The notes below the pieces were generated by a model that was given only the letters and a program-made list of their open reading frames with translations, had not been told where the DNA came from and ran no database searches. Of a stretch of 64,000 bases of DNA, positions 11,853 to 22,873 are shown one piece after another (position 1 is the first letter of the stretch; each line of letters starts with the position of its first letter). Source of the DNA: Emiliania huxleyi CCMP1516 (lineage: Eukaryota; Haptophyta; Isochrysidales; Noelaerhabdaceae); NCBI RefSeq assembly GCF_000372725.1, contig NW_005201014.1, positions 125,986 to 189,985 of the forward strand, written 5' to 3'. The position numbers and the translations under genes are program-made.

Positions 11853-11925
11853 AAAAAGAATTTAAACCTCTGTCACACAGCAGACAGGCTCGACACAGGT
11901 GCGGACGGGTAAAAAAGATTTTAGG
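11853..11925 (+). repeat. 75-bp dispersed repeat, copy A
   Basis: Contains AGAATTTAAACC, CACACAGCAGACAGGCTCG, ACACAGGTGCGGACGGG and TAAAAAAGATTTTAGG. Near-identical in the same orientation at 15446-15520; a diverged copy lies at 49968-50030 just upstream of the SET-protein start. The two close copies bracket 3.6 kb. Confidence 0.75.
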
Positions 11926-11954
11926 TGCACGGCCCCCAGTGCGCGTGGGTGAGC

Positions 11955-11986
<32 letters not shown>

Positions 11987-12010
11987 TGTGTGTGTGTGTG
12001 AGGGGGGGGG
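11955..12010. repeat. (GT)n microsatellite
   Basis: About 45 bases of GT repeat followed by a G-run at 12002-12011. Confidence 0.9.
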
Positions 12011-12059
12011 GTTCACGTCACTGCATCATCTGCCGGTGCCTTCCGTCCCTTGGAGCACT

Positions 12060-12185
12060 TGGAGTGCAGTCAGTAACCTCACATCCAGGGCCGAGGAGCT
12101 CAGAAGCGCACCCAGCGGGCCGGATGATCGGTATCGGGTTGCGGGCAAGAGAGCCCTAGCCCCGGGGGTGCGCGTTCGCAGGGCA
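12060..12185 (+). repeat. Dispersed repeat, also at 57690-57790 and partly 41505-41545
   Basis: Shared blocks are GGAGTGCAGTCAG, AACCTCACA, GGAGCTCAGAAGCGCACCCA, CGGGCCGGATG and GGGTTGCGGGCAAGAGAGCC. The 57.7-kb copy has the same order with substitutions; the 41.5-kb copy has only the last block. This could be a short retroelement or a noncoding RNA-derived repeat. Confidence 0.6.
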
Positions 12186-12189
12186 AGGG

Positions 12190-12450
12190 CTGTAAAGTAA
12201 ACACGGGTCTCCGAGGGTTGGCTCCGCGCTCCGGGTTTCCCCTAGCAGCAGACCGCCCCCTCTACTCGGAGCTATAATGAACACGACACGCACTCTCACA
12301 CGACGTCACCGCTCAGGACCCCTTCGCACGAGGTCCTCATCCTCACTCCGGAGGAGGCTCCCCTCTCCTCTGAGTTCTTCCTCTTGTTCGCTTTCCGATG
12401 ATCATCCGACGGGCGCGGGGCCCGACCTCCCCTCCTAGCTTTTTTCAGCC
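12190..12450 (-). repeat. Direct repeat, partner 14717-15000
   Basis: Both copies share AAACACGG(G/A)TCTCCGAGGG, GCTCCGCGCTCC, CCCTAGCAGCAGA and CCCCCTCTACTCGGAGCTA, and then a stretch coding on the minus strand for KARRGGRAPRPS. Because the minus-strand reading frame after that motif differs between copies, the similarity is at DNA level rather than a conserved protein end. Confidence 0.65.
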
Positions 12451-13850
12451 GCGGCCCCGCCACCGTCTCGTCTTCTCTGTCCGATTCTGTCGCCATCACC
12501 GACGGTGATTCCATGCCCGACTCCTCGGGCGAGGGCAGCGGCATTGGATCGCCACGCCGCCCCTCCCCGGGAAGTGGGGCCAGCTCTCTTCGGTCGAGGA
12601 CTCGCGCCCGCCCCTGCGGTCTCTCTATCGTCCTCGGCTCGTCCGTACGTCCCGACTCTACTCGCAGAGGCCGCGTCAGGTCATCTCTCGCCTCCTCCGA
12701 CAGTTGACCCCAAGCCCCCCCCGGGGCCCTCCGGCCTCGGCTTTCCGGTTCGCCGGCGGGTCCGCTCTCGTACCGCGGTAATTCCCCTCCCCCATCTCCT
12801 CCTCCCGGGTACACCAGCCTCCGGCGGGGCGGTCCCGGGTCCCCCAGGTTATTCCGAGCGGGTCCATACGGTGGCGGCCCCGTCGGCGGCGGGGGTGGAG
12901 GCGGTGGCAGGGGCGGCGGGTGCGGTGGCGGCCCTCGCGGCCCAAAGGCCTGGTGCGGAGCCGCTGGGGCGGCCCCACGACCCTGCAACCGTTCCAGTGG
13001 CGGGGGCGGAAGTGGCAGTGCGAGTGGCGGGAACGATGGCGGCACTGGCGGCCGCACCGCCTGGTGTGGACCCTCAGGGGCGGCTCCTCGACCCAGCAGT
13101 CGCTCCAGCGGCGGGGGCGGAGGTGGTGGTGGCGGGGGCGGGCCCGGTGGCGGTGCCGGCCGCCGCACCTCCCGGGGCGGGGCCTCGGGGGATGCCCCCT
13201 GCCTCTGCGGCCGTTCCAGCCGTGGTTCTACGCGTCGGCCGTCCACCCCGCTTGTGGGGGGGGGCCTAGCTCTCGCCTCCCCTCGGGAGGGGGGGGGGGC
13301 AGGGCCCGGGTTCGTCGACGGCCCCGCCTCTCCCCCCCCCCTCTCCGCATCAGGCCGTAGACTGCCCAGTAGTCGCGTCGCCTCCCCCCTCGCCTGGTCC
13401 TTCTCGATTCGATCCCGCACCGCCCGGATATCAAAGGCCGAGTTGTGTTCGAGGCCGCCCGTCGGCGCAGCAAAGGTGCTGCGCACTTCTGGGCAGCGCC
13501 CAGAATGCAGGGAAGGCCTTGGCGCTTCTCGCCAGCCAGGCTGGCTCGGCAACCGGCACGCGAGCCGACAGCGCGTCCCGAGCCCACGGATCGGCGCCAT
13601 CGCACAGGCCCGCCAGCCGCCGCATAGCTCCAGAGAGGCCATTGGCGTTGTGCTGCACTGCCTGAAGGCGCTGCTGAGGCTCTGTTTCAGCTGAAGCTGC
13701 CCCGTGCGCCGCCGCGAGCACCGCGTAGTGGTCTCGCCCTCTGGAGAGCCCCAGCACGACCCCTCGCGGCCACTCGCGCCGTTGCAGGAGCTCCGACCCC
13801 GCCACTCCGGCTCCCGAGCGCGCGGCGAGCACGAGGAAGAGCATGCGCAT
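12296..13850 (-). CDS. Long proline-rich ORF, unrecognised
   Basis: An open frame of more than 500 codons on the minus strand, but with no ATG at its beginning. It encodes imperfect repeats of the form LERLQGRGAAP...PHQA followed by polyproline, then an Arg/Glu-rich C terminus with ESGMESPSVMATESDREDE and a basic KKARRGGRAP patch. It could be a nuclear or wall-type Pro-rich protein, part of a mobile element (it lies between the paired repeats at 11853 and 15446), or chance opening in GC-rich repeats. The antisense frame is also open for 254 codons, which lowers confidence. Confidence 0.25.
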
Positions 13851-14847
13851 GGGCCAAAACCCTTACAGCGAGTTCTTCCCGTCTTCTTTGTTCGAATGTT
13901 TTTCAATCCATCCTTCACGAAGCCCTCCCATGTAGCTAGCGTTCTTGGCGAATGTCTCGAAGTGGCCAGCAGGCGCTGTCTGCTCGCGGCCTGTGCGGTC
14001 GTCCTCCTCGCCCTTCTTTCGTCCTCCCGTCCCTCCCCTCCACCATGGCCTCATGGGCACTTCTTTCTCCATCCGCCTCGCCCTGCCTTTTCGTATCGTG
14101 CCGTTCGCCCTCTTCAACGCACGTGGGACAGGAGCGCGCCGCGGCGGGCGAGAGGGCGTGCCTGCGTCTCCAGAGTCTCCAGACGCGCGGTCCAGGGAGG
14201 CTAGCGCCCCCTTCATCGAGGCGCCGAGGCCGCGGGGGAGGGCGGTTCGTGAGTCGAGACTCGAGCGTAAGAAACGGTCCGCACACGCCCCAGTGTGGCG
14301 GTCGCCCCTCAGGGTGTAGAGTGGATGGGGTACCGTAGAGTTGCGACAGAGAGGGGGAACAGCAGGGACTGTGCACACAGCTCTTTACCAAGAAGGTTGT
14401 CGCAAAATAAACACACGCGTGCCGCCACGCGATGCGACACGAATTGCGAGCGCGGTCGCCCGGCCCGCCCTCTCGCTCTCGCTCTCCCTTGCCATCGATA
14501 AGCCCTGGATAGCATGGGACAGCAGACAGCGTCGCTCTACGAGCGCTTCACCTGTCGCCCGCGATCAGATCAGGTAGGTGCCCTGCCCTTCCGTCTCCTC
14601 CTCCTCCTTCTCCTCCTCCCCTTCGTCTGCCGACCCTCCTCCAAAGTGGGAAGCCTCGGCGCCGCGCGCAAGCAGAGCAACCCGAGACAGCCGGCCGCTG
14701 CGCCGCCCCGCCTAATTAAAGTAAACACGGATCTCCGAGGGTTAGCTCCGCGCTCCAGGTTTCCCCTAGCAGCAGAACGCCCCCTCTACTCGGAGCTAGT
14801 AAACACTCGCCCACACGGGGACTCGACGCCCACCCACACCCGGCGCC

Positions 14848-15310
14848 TCACCACTCCGGACCCCTCTTCGTGGTCTCCCAACTTTCACTCCGGGGCGTCT
14901 TCCTCCACCTCTCGGTCCTTCCTTCTGGTCGCATCCCGATAGTTGTGCGACGGGCGCGGGGCCCGACCTCCCCTCCTAGCCTTTTGAGAGCGTCGAGTCT
15001 TTTGAGAACCTTTTTCCATCGCCACTTGATTGCATCTTTGCTTCGTTTGGTGGCGGATTCGAACGGCCACTGCTCTGCCACCTTTGGCAACGAGATGCCG
15101 TCTCGAACGTGGCGCAGCAGCACGAAGGCATCCATCTCCGGACGCCACGGGACGGCGCTGTGCTTCGATCGGCCGGATGCGTGGACGGCCATGAGGCTGC
15201 GACGCAGAGCACCGGGAAGAGGTGAAATGTAGTCCTCTTGCACCACTGGGTCGGACGAGAAGGGACCGCCGATCATGGCAGCGAGAGCGTAGAGGAGCAA
15301 CCTGTGCATC
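14848..15310 (-). CDS. Possible Myb/SANT-like DNA-binding protein fragment
   Basis: A minus-strand frame with ATG near 15310 reads MHRLLLYALAAMIGG, then WRPEMDAFVLLRHVRDG..LPKVAEQWPF....SKDAIKWRWKKVL, which has the W-x(~19)-W-x(~15)-W spacing expected of a Myb/SANT-like fold, followed by a basic tail. Such domains occur in transcription factors and in transposon-associated proteins. It is surrounded by repeats, so a mobile-element origin is possible. Its 3' part overlaps the direct repeat shared with 12190-12450. Confidence 0.3.
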
Positions 15311-15445
15311 GCCAGCACAGAGCCAGCAAAGCCGCCTCGAATCGGTGAGGGGATCGTGGCGGCGATCGCTGGACGTGTCCCTTCGACGGCGAACTCCACC
15401 CCCTTGGGGCTTTTGGAAAAATGCTTCCCAGAAGACTTGAGTTGT

Positions 15446-15520
15446 AAAGAATTTAAACCCCCTCTCTCACACAGCAGACAGGCTCGACACAGGTGCGGAC
15501 GGGTAAAAAAGATTTTAGGA
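15446..15520 (+). repeat. 75-bp dispersed repeat, copy B
   Basis: Same sequence and orientation as 11853-11925, with a short CTCTC insertion. It lies immediately 5' of the pyrimidine tract that leads into the glycoside-hydrolase-like exon. Confidence 0.75.
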
Positions 15521-15561
15521 CTTAGCGCCTCCCTCCCTCCCTCCCTCCCTCCCTCCCTCCC

Positions 15562-16779
15562 AGTGCCGAGCGCGTCAAGTGGCCAGGCACGTGGCTCGAA
15601 TTCGACTGGGGCATCACGCAGCCGCAGATCGCAACATACCGCTTGCACGAGGACGCCGTGGCGGCCCTTTCAAAGGGAGGCACTGGACTCATCGCCGAGC
15701 AGTGGCGCACCACGGTGATGGGCTCCAACATCAACGGCATGAAGGATCTGGTGTGGGCGCGTGGCTCCACTGGCAGCCCCCCGAGCAGGGACCTCCCTCC
15801 CGACGCGGGCGCATGGATGGGGCCGATGTACGAGGCGTGGGCGAGCCGGCAATTTGGGCCGACGGTTGCGGCACGGGTGGGCGAGCTCTTCAGCGGCATC
15901 GACTGGGATAGCATCCCTCAGCCGGTGGGCTGGGACGGGGACGGCTACGAGAGTCCCGGCGTCATACTTGCCAACGCGGCGTGCGGTGAGGGCAGCACGA
16001 CGTGGCCGCAGCTGAACGCCAGCTATAGCTTTGTCGACGCCTTCGAGTCCCTTGAGTCCGAGGTGGTTGGCACCGGCAATCGCGCGCGCTTCAGCTACTG
16101 GCTCAAGACGATGCAGGGGCTGCGGCTGATAGGAGAGTTTGGCTGTGTGCGTGGCGTCTTCGAGGCGGCAATGAATAGCGGCTCCTTTGCGACCGCACTC
16201 GAGCAGCGAACTGCGCTGGCGCGGCTGTTCGAGCGCATTATCACCCTCCTGATCGAGCGGATCGTCAACGTGAGTGACCTCGGCGAGATCATCAACCACG
16301 AGATCGTCACGTGGAAGGGGAGGATCAGCAAGTTTGACAGCGCCCTGGCTACGGGCTTGGGATACGCGATCCCAGCCGGCGCCGCGCCCTCCCTCGACTA
16401 CACTGGCGCGCCGGTGCTTGTGGTGACGACGCCACGGACGCACGCTTACGCGGGTGAGGCGACACTGATCCGGGCGCGCTAACGCGTAGCATCCTCGGCC
16501 GTGAAAGCATGTTGACACCCGTCCGTGATGCCTTTGAATAGGCCCTGCAGCTGGGCGGCACCTCCGCACCGACCCTCCATATCCGACCGCTCGGCGAGGG
16601 TGAGTACTCGGCCGTCGAGCTGACCTCCATCGCGCGCGGCGTCTACGAGTCTCACGTGGCGAGGGACGCGGACTTCGAGTACTACCTGGCCTCGCAGAGC
16701 GGCGCGGGCGATCTGCGCTGGCCCGCGACAGCGCCTCAGATTAGCCAAACGGTCGTGGTGACGCCAGGGGCAGGGTAAT
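15562..16779 (+). CDS. Glycoside-hydrolase-like protein, 3' portion
   Basis: The first exon follows a (CTCC)n tract ending in AG (15531-15561), so it is an internal exon; upstream exons were not found and may be lost to the repeats at 11.8-15.5 kb. It reads GTWLEFDWGITQPQIATYRL, GLIAEQWRTTVMGSNI, MYEAWASRQFGPTVAARV, then RFSYWLKTMQGLRLIGEFGC. A GC-AG intron (16474-16541) joins it in frame to a C-terminal domain with IRPLGEGEYSAVELTSIARG, FEYYLASQSG and RWPATAPQISQTVVV. I relate this pattern, from memory, to agarase/GH115-like glycoside hydrolases with a beta-sandwich tail; the exact GH family is not certain. It would act on a polysaccharide, probably secreted, but the N terminus is not seen. 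Confidence 0.5.
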
Positions 16780-17089
16780 GGGGGCGCCTTCAGCCTGGGA
16801 GGTGGGGCTCCCCTGTGCCCTGAGGGGAAGCCAAGGCCCCGCAGTGCCGCCCGGCGCCGGCGGTGCGGGCCTGCGGGTGGGGGCGTAGGCGCGCCTGGCG
16901 GTGTGCTGTGGACATGCTTTTGGCTCTAAATAAAAACGGACACCTCTACTAGGAGATGGGTAGAAGGGAAGGTCCCCGCCCGTAGCAATAGGCCCAAAGG
17001 TTACGGTGACGACGACTGTGTCGGGCCGCGCTTCGCTCGGCTCCTCACGCAAAATGGCCCGGCGCGTGCGGGAAGGCACCGGGTGCTAG
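16780..17089. other. Intergenic; contains a repeat shared with 61050-61115
   Basis: The minus strand of 16915-16995 contains CCCGCCCGTAG.. and TGTCCGTTTTTATTTAGAGC, resembling 61060-61110 (CCCGTCTCACAGTAGGGG, TCCGTTTTTATTTAGA). The copies are in opposite orientations. No gene is seen. Confidence 0.5.
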
Positions 17090-18537
17090 CTCGGTGCGGA
17101 CTCCTCCGCACTGCTGAAGAGGGAGTAGACGTGGTGCGCCACCACGCACGCGATGGTTGTGCCGACCACGTCCACCACCACCTGGCCGCGAGTACTGCTG
17201 TCGTGAAGGGGCTGCCTGGACGCCTCGACCAGTGCAACGCTCAATGGGAGGGCCGAGGTGCGGCCGAGGTGCGGCCGAGGTGCGGCCGAGGTGCGGCCGA
17301 GGTGCGGCCGAGGTGCGGCCGAGGTGCGGCCGAGGTTTAGCCGAGGTGCAGCCGAGGTGCGGCAGAGGTGCAGCCGAGGTGCGGCCGAGGTGCGGCAGAG
17401 GTGCAGCCGAGGTGCGGCCGAGGTGCAGCCAGGACCTCGATGGTGTGTATGGGCGAGGCTTAGCCCCCACAATCGGGCGGGTGTCGGTCCTAGCCTCGGC
17501 TGTCTTGCCGTGCGCGTGCGTGCAAGCCCCGCGGCGTGGACTGTGCGGAGGCCGCTCGCGACAGCGGTGGGTGCTGCGCAGTCTATTTGACCGCCTGCAC
17601 GACCGGCGGAGACCCGACGGCGGCCTGGCCGTACCGGTCGAGGAAGAGCACGACGCAGACGGCCACGACGTTGGCGAGGAAGACGATGATCGCGTACGCG
17701 GTGGAGATTGCGACCTAGTGCAGAGAGCGCGCGCGCGCGCGCGGCGTTCGTTCCCTAGTGGTTGAAGACATGTGAGGGGGGGGGTGGGAATCGGTGTCCT
17801 GCACTGATCAGCACGCTACACTCGGCTCGCGAGAACACAAAGGCCATGCCCACAGCAAATACGGCTGCAACGCCGTGCACCAGAGTCGAGTACACGTGTC
17901 GCGTCGAGTGCTACTCGTCAGCATCTAGAGACTGCGACAGCGTCGACCAGGCCGGCGTGCTTGGAGAGCAGCGAGACGCGAGGGAAAGCGCAGGCGCCCA
18001 CTGTCAGGCCGAGGATCGCGCCGATCGACGCCTCGCGCGCGAGCACGCTCCCAAAGTCCGCGGGCGACACCTGACCAATGAACCGGCTCATTCATTGCAC
18101 ATTTCGCACCCATCCGGCCTCCCAGAGTCTGCGGTCGACTCCTCTCCAGTACGGAGGCGCTGGACGAGGTCGGCGATCGTCTGGCCCGACGCGTTCCCGC
18201 CGCCTCCGACGAGCATCGTGAGGAAGGCGGTCAGTACGATGTGGTCCGAGATGAGGCTGGAGAAGATCTCGACGATGACACCCGAGAGCGACTGCACTAG
18301 CATTAGACCGACGAGCCACGGGAGCCTGGCCCGTACGTCGACGTAGAGAGAGGTATCCAAATACTCGGTGCTCCCTCTCGAGCTCGTCCCTCTCGACGAG
18401 CTCGCGGCGGCAAAGCAGCGGCCGGCGCCGCAGCGAGGGCAGTGCGAGGCGTGTGGCGCCGGCTCCTGGGCGTCAGACCGGAGCGACTCCTTTGGCAGAA
18501 GGGACATGAAAAAGCGCTCGCGGCCAGCCGTGCCCAC
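17090..18537 (-). CDS. MgtE/SLC41-type magnesium (divalent cation) transporter
   Basis: The core membrane domain is clear. The first exon (ATG at 18537 or 18507 possible) has LPWLVGLMLVQSLSGVI, then LTAFLTMLVGGGGNASGQTI, the glycine-rich signature of the MgtE pore region, then LVQRLRTGE. The next exon (about 18076-17930) reads SPADFGSVLAREASIGAILG. Further exons give HGVAAVFAVGMAFVF, TAYAIIVFLANVVAVCVVLF, then GSPPVVQ, and the last exon VVVDVVGTTIACVVAHHVY. Five hydrophobic helices fit the family. It would move Mg2+ or similar ions across a membrane. No N-terminal MgtE_N or CBS regulatory domain is visible, as in the single-domain eukaryotic forms. The last intron (17182-17594) has a GC donor and carries the 11-bp minisatellite. 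Exact boundaries of the middle exons are uncertain. Confidence 0.75.
17253..17436. repeat. 11-bp minisatellite GCCGAGGTGCG inside an MgtE intron
   Basis: About sixteen units of GCCGAGGTGCG with variants GCAGAGGTGCA and GCCGAGGTTTA. Plus-strand and minus-strand ORFs over it are artefacts. It is related to the TAGCCGAGRTC arrays in other introns. Confidence 0.9.
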
Positions 18538-18539
18538 AA

Positions 18540-19090
18540 CAGCGCCCTAAAAGATTTCTCTGAGCTCAAGCCCTGGCGAGGTACTTCCAGCCTGCTGTGG
18601 GAACAGCTGACGCAGTCTCGCCGAGGCTCGCCCCAGCATCTCGGGTTGACTCGGCCAGACAAAAACCCCGAGAGGCGTGGGAGTACCTCGCCAGCCCAAG
18701 CCCCTCTCACAGCAGACTGGCACGAACTAGCACCACAAAAGGCACAGCAGACAACGGCCCCTTATGGGCCGTCGAAGAGGCCGTCATACTCCTCCGGCCT
18801 CGCCCCCCCTTCCCAACCCTCCCCCGGCTCAGGCTCCTCATCCTCGCGGCGCGCAGTGCGCACCCCGCCCCGCGAAGACGAACCCTTCCGCCGGCGTGCC
18901 TCGCGGGACTGCCGCCCGCTGCCGCCGCCCTTCCCCCCCTCCGCTGCCCGCGCCGCCTTCTCCGCCGCCCGCGCGGCCGCCTTCGCCTCCTCCGCCGCTA
19001 ACAGCGCCTCCCTCCGCGTGACCCCTATGGGCCCCTTGCGATCGACTCCGCTGCCTTCCCCAGCAGACTGGCACTAATTATGGTCGTTCG
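18540..19090. other. No supportable gene
   Basis: Ser/Pro/Ala-coding low-complexity DNA. A 5' exon or promoter of the MgtE gene may lie at 18540-18710, where the minus frame stays open without a recognised domain. Confidence 0.4.
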
Positions 19091-19092
19091 GG

Positions 19093-19299
<207 letters not shown>

Positions 19300-19300
<1 letters not shown>

Positions 19301-20010
19301 GCATGCATGCATGCATGCACAGACAAACAGCCCCTTCCCCTTCCTTCCCCCTCAAGACCCTCAAGGGCGAGGACACACACAGGACGCACCTCTAGCGAGG
19401 CCCGCATAGTATGTGGGAGACTCCTGCCGCCGCCCCTGCCACCCCTGTGTCAGTGTGCCTGTGGTTGCGAGAGACTGCCAGTGAGAAGCTGGAGGCAGGT
19501 CGCTAGACTGAGATGAGACCGCCAGTGGAGTTGGGATTCCACCGTGCACCGCGCTGCGAGCCTGTCGTGTCCCTTGTCAGGAGCAGGAGAGCCCCACCTG
19601 TGCCCCTGATCGTCCTTCCAAAATCCTGCTCGTGCAGGTGTGGACCCTGTCCTCCTCCCCCATCCCTCGACCCTCGTTTGGGCTGGTCTGTTTTCTTTCT
19701 TTCTTTTAGGCAGGTCATGCAAAACGATGGCGACTCGCCGGCGCTCTCGGCGGGCGAGTTTGCGGCGCACGCGCTGCGCGTAGGCGGCGCGTGGGCGGGT
19801 GGCCCGCCCGGCCGATGAGCACCGGACGCGAGGGTCGGTCGGCTCCTAACAACTAGCTGTATATAGTCGCGATCTGCCGGCGTGCGTATGAGCTCACTAG
19901 CTAGAGCTCACACTAGAGGCCGTCATCGCATTCGCCTTCCTGGTACCCAGCGCTGGCTTCTGACTGTCGTTGCTGTCTCTCTCCCTTCTCGACTGTCTGT
20001 GCTTGGATGT
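19300..20010 (+). repeat. Right arm of long inverted duplication, with dispersed-repeat insertion
   Basis: Reverse complement of 420-930. Between 19567 and 19795 it holds about 230 bases missing from the left copy, including CTGATCGT(C/T)CTTCCAAAATC, CTGCTCGTGCAGGTGTGGAC and a pyrimidine tail TTTTCTTTCTTTCTTTT. The 19385-19715 part also matches 48665-48985, and its 3' part matches 58565-58690 in inverse orientation, so this is a dispersed family. Confidence 0.75.
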
Positions 20011-20092
20011 TAGTCATTACAAGAAATAGGCTCGTGGTAGGTGCCTGCCAAGCGGCCGTGGGCTCTCGGGTAGGCTCTGGGGTGCTCTGGGG

Positions 20093-20185
20093 CCACTCGG
20101 GACCGCTCGGGACCGCTCGGGACCGCTCGGGACCGCTCGGGACCGCTCGGGACCGCTCGCGGGACCGCTCGGGACCGCTCGGACA
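20093..20185. repeat. 10-bp tandem array GGGACCGCTC
   Basis: About eight perfect and two imperfect units of CGGGACCGCT, producing meaningless SGPERSRAVP-type ORFs. Confidence 0.9.
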
Positions 20186-20478
20186 CTTCCGAACATTGCT
20201 ACTCCGTTGTGACTGTGCATGCGTCCAGGAGTGCCAGAGACCCTTAGACACCATTGGCTTGGGAGGCGCCGCACAGTGTTTCTTGTAATGAGTAACATCC
20301 CGACACACAGACACAAACAAGCTCACAAGACACACAGCCAGCGTGGCTGCCACACACCCTGAGTTGGCGTACACATAACTCAGGGCCACATGTCTCTCCC
20401 TTCTCGACTGTCTGTGCTTGTGGATGTAGGAATCCTAATTTTCCAGTGTTGTGTGATGCGCGTAAAATCCTTTTTTGA

Positions 20479-20785
20479 GAGAGAGATTTTTAGCAATACC
20501 AAACAACTCTAACACTCACACGTAATTTGGGGCCTGGAGCCCTGTTCACGCGCGCGCGAGACGTGCAGACAGGGTTGCCAGGTGAGAGCGAATGGCGCGG
20601 TTCACGCCTCGCACAACAGAGAGAGAGATGCGCTCTGCATGGTGGGACATAAAAGAGAGCGAGTACTTGGGCGAGTAGGCCGTGCGGTCAACGCTGCCGC
20701 GCGCGACTTTGCGCGCGAGGCGGCGCAGCTTGAGAACGGCGGTGGGCGAGAAGCCGCCGCCGAACGTCTCGTGGAGCAGCAGGTT
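20479..20785 (-). repeat. Dispersed 308-bp unit, copy 1 (copy 2 at 40115-40423)
   Basis: The two copies are nearly identical and in the same orientation, from AGAGAGATTTTTAGCAATACC to GTGGAGCAGCAGGTT, where identity stops abruptly. The conserved part encodes on the minus strand HETFGGGFSPTAVLKLRRLA and SHHAERISLSVVRGVNRAI. Confidence 0.85.
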
Positions 20786-21133
20786 GAAGTTGTTGCGCTT
20801 GACAAAGATCGCGTCGTGGTAGAAACCGCGATGCGCCTTGACGTAGCCGTGGCCGGTCTTGTGGTCGAAGGGTTGGCCGGGCTGCCCGCGCGCCTTGCAG
20901 CCCATGTTTAGGCGGCGGGCCTTTTCTTCGGTGTTGCCGAAGGCGTAGGAGTGGCCAACGGAGGCGGGCGTGCCGCCACTCGAGGCGTTGCCAACGCCCG
21001 GCGAGGAGGTCTTGAGGAGGGGCGTCCAGAGCTTGATTTCATTCACCTCATCGCATCCTCCCGGTCCCGCATGGGGTTCCGCGAGGTCGACCTCGTATGT
21101 TGTTGTTTTTGTCCTTTTTTCGGACAGCGTCAC
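20546..21133 (-). CDS. Repeat-family ORF, unrecognised (possible mobile-element protein)
   Basis: The frame has no early ATG, so it is probably a 3' exon. It reads GHGYVKAHRGFYHDAIFVK, NNFNLLLHETFGGGFSPTAV, LKLRRLARKVARGSVDRTAY, then SHHAERISLSVVRGVNRAI. The 3' half exists again at 40115-40423, fused to different upstream sequence, which is what a mobile or recombining module would look like. No catalytic motif is visible. Such repeated ORFs are, as I recall, common in haptophyte genomes, but the function is unknown. Confidence 0.4.
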   Translation of the reverse strand: MTLSEKRTKTTTYEVDLAEPHAGPGGCDEVNEIKLWTPLLKTSSPGVGNASSGGTPASVGHSYAFGNTEEKARRLNMGCKARGQPGQPFDHKTGHGYVKAHRGFYHDAIFVKRNNFNLLLHETFGGGFSPTAVLKLRRLARKVARGSVDRTAYSPKYSLSFMSHHAERISLSVVRGVNRAIRSHLATLSARLARA

Positions 21134-21157
21134 GATTTTGGCGCTGGAAATATCAAT

Positions 21158-22156
21158 ATGTCGTTGCCATACCCGCCGTTGCCATATCCGCCGCCGCCGC
21201 TGCCGCCCAACCCCCCGACTCCGCCGAGTCCGCCACCCTCTTCGCCACCGTCGTCGCCGCCGCTGCCGCCTCAGCCGCCGCCGTCCCCGCGGCCCGCGCC
21301 GCCACCCGCGTCTCCGCCCGCGCCGCCCTCACCCCAACCGCTCTCACCGCCGCCACCCTCGCTGTCGCCCTCGCCACCGCCGCCCTCGCCACCGCCGCCC
21401 TCGCCCCCACCGCCCTCGCCGCCGCCACCCTCGCTGTCGCCCTCGCCACCGCCGCCCTCCCCGCCGCCGCCCTCGCCCCCACCGCCCTCGCCGCCGCCGC
21501 CCTCGCCCCCACCGCCCTCGCCGCCGCCACCCTCGCTGTCGCCCTCGCCACCGCCGCCCTCGCCACCGCCGCCCTCGCCCCCGCCGCCCTCGCCGCCGCC
21601 ACCCTCGCTGTCGCCCTCGCCACCGCCCGCGCTACCGCCGTCCCCGCCAGCGCTACCGCCGTCCCCGCCTCCAAACGCCGTCCTCGTGGCGCGAGACGCA
21701 TTGATGCGGCTGCCCGGGCCTCTCGCGCCGAAGCAGGAAAGCTGCGCCGCCGGCCTCCCGGCGGACGCCCCCTCGTGCTCGTGCGGCATCGTCTCACCCG
21801 AAGCGGCGCCCGTGTGCTGCGCCGCCTCTTGCGGCGAGTGCGGCTACGACTGGGGCTGCACGTCGCGCAGCGGCGGCGAGAAGCTCTGCTGCAACGACAA
21901 GATACGCGCAGAGGCCGCGCCGTGCCGCTCGCCGTTTGATGTTGGTTGCATCATCCTCACCTCGCCGCCGCTTCCGCCGCCGCCACCGTCGCCGCCGCTC
22001 GGCCCTCCCCCCACCGCACCGCCCTCATCGCCGCCGTCGCCGCCCTCCCCGCCACCCTCCCTGCCCGCCCCGAGCTTGCCGCCGCCGCTGCCGCCACCGG
22101 CACCGGCACCGCCGCCGCCGCCGCCGGCACCGCCGCCGCCGCCGCCGCCGCCGCCG

Positions 22157-22196
<40 letters not shown>

Positions 22197-22873
22197 TGCC
22201 GCCACCGCCGCCGCCGCTTTCGCCGCCGGCCGCGCTAGCCTACCTTGTGGGCCTCGTCCAGGGAGCAGCTCGGGACGCACCAGGGGAGGCCGGTTACGGC
22301 CTTGCGTGGCCGCTGGCCTTCGCCGCCGGCGCCCTCGCCGCCATGATCCTCCTCGCCCGGCGGTGCCCCGCCCGCCCCTCCTCGTGCTGCGGGCGGCCCC
22401 TCTCCCTCCCCTTCTCGCGCCTCTCCGACCCCGACAGCTCCAGCCCCACGGCCAAGGTCAACGGCTCCGCCAAGGGGCGGGCTCGGACACGTGACGGCGC
22501 GCTCGAGGCGGTCGGGCGTCGAGTCGGGCAGGGGCGCCCAATGGCGGGCGAGGCCGAGCCGAGGCCGGCCTCGCTCGCCCTCTCGCCTCGGAGGCTGCCC
22601 ACCCCGCCCGAGCCGGTGGACCGAGTGCGGATGGTAGCTGAGGAGCTCACTGCCCTCGAGGCGAGCGCAGGCTGCCTCCCCGCACCCTCGCTGGTCGAGC
22701 GCTGCTCGCAGCTCGCCGCCGAGCTCCAGGCCGTCGACGTGGCCGCCGACAAGCGCCTCGCCCAATGGCGCGCCTTGCAGCTCCGCCGCTGCGATGGCCT
22801 CCTCGCCTACCTCTCCCCGTCGCCGCTGCCCTCGCCGCGCCTGCCCTCGTGTGGCGACTCCCCCGCAGTTTGA
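21158..22873 (+). CDS. Pherophorin-like Pro-rich surface protein with membrane anchor
   Basis: Start is uncertain: the frame is open from 20951 without ATG until 21071 and 21158; I take 21158 because the 5' part overlaps a repeat, but an upstream exon may exist. The protein has a long SPPPP-type region (like hydroxyproline-rich glycoproteins), then a Cys-rich module of about 75 residues (ESCAAGLPADAPSCSC, VCCAASCGECGYDWGC, KLCCNDKI), a second poly-Pro region with near-pure PPPPP runs, a hydrophobic helix (LAWPLAFAAGALAAMILLA) followed by basic residues, and a cytoplasmic tail of about 170 residues with helices. The picture is a type I-like extracellular or scale/wall-associated protein. No signal peptide is seen with this start. 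Repeat number probably varies between alleles. Confidence 0.6.

Noticed and set aside
12505..13269. Plus-strand 254-codon Ala/Pro-rich ORF
   Set aside because: Antisense to the Pro-rich minus-strand frame; both follow from the GC-rich repeat and neither has a domain.
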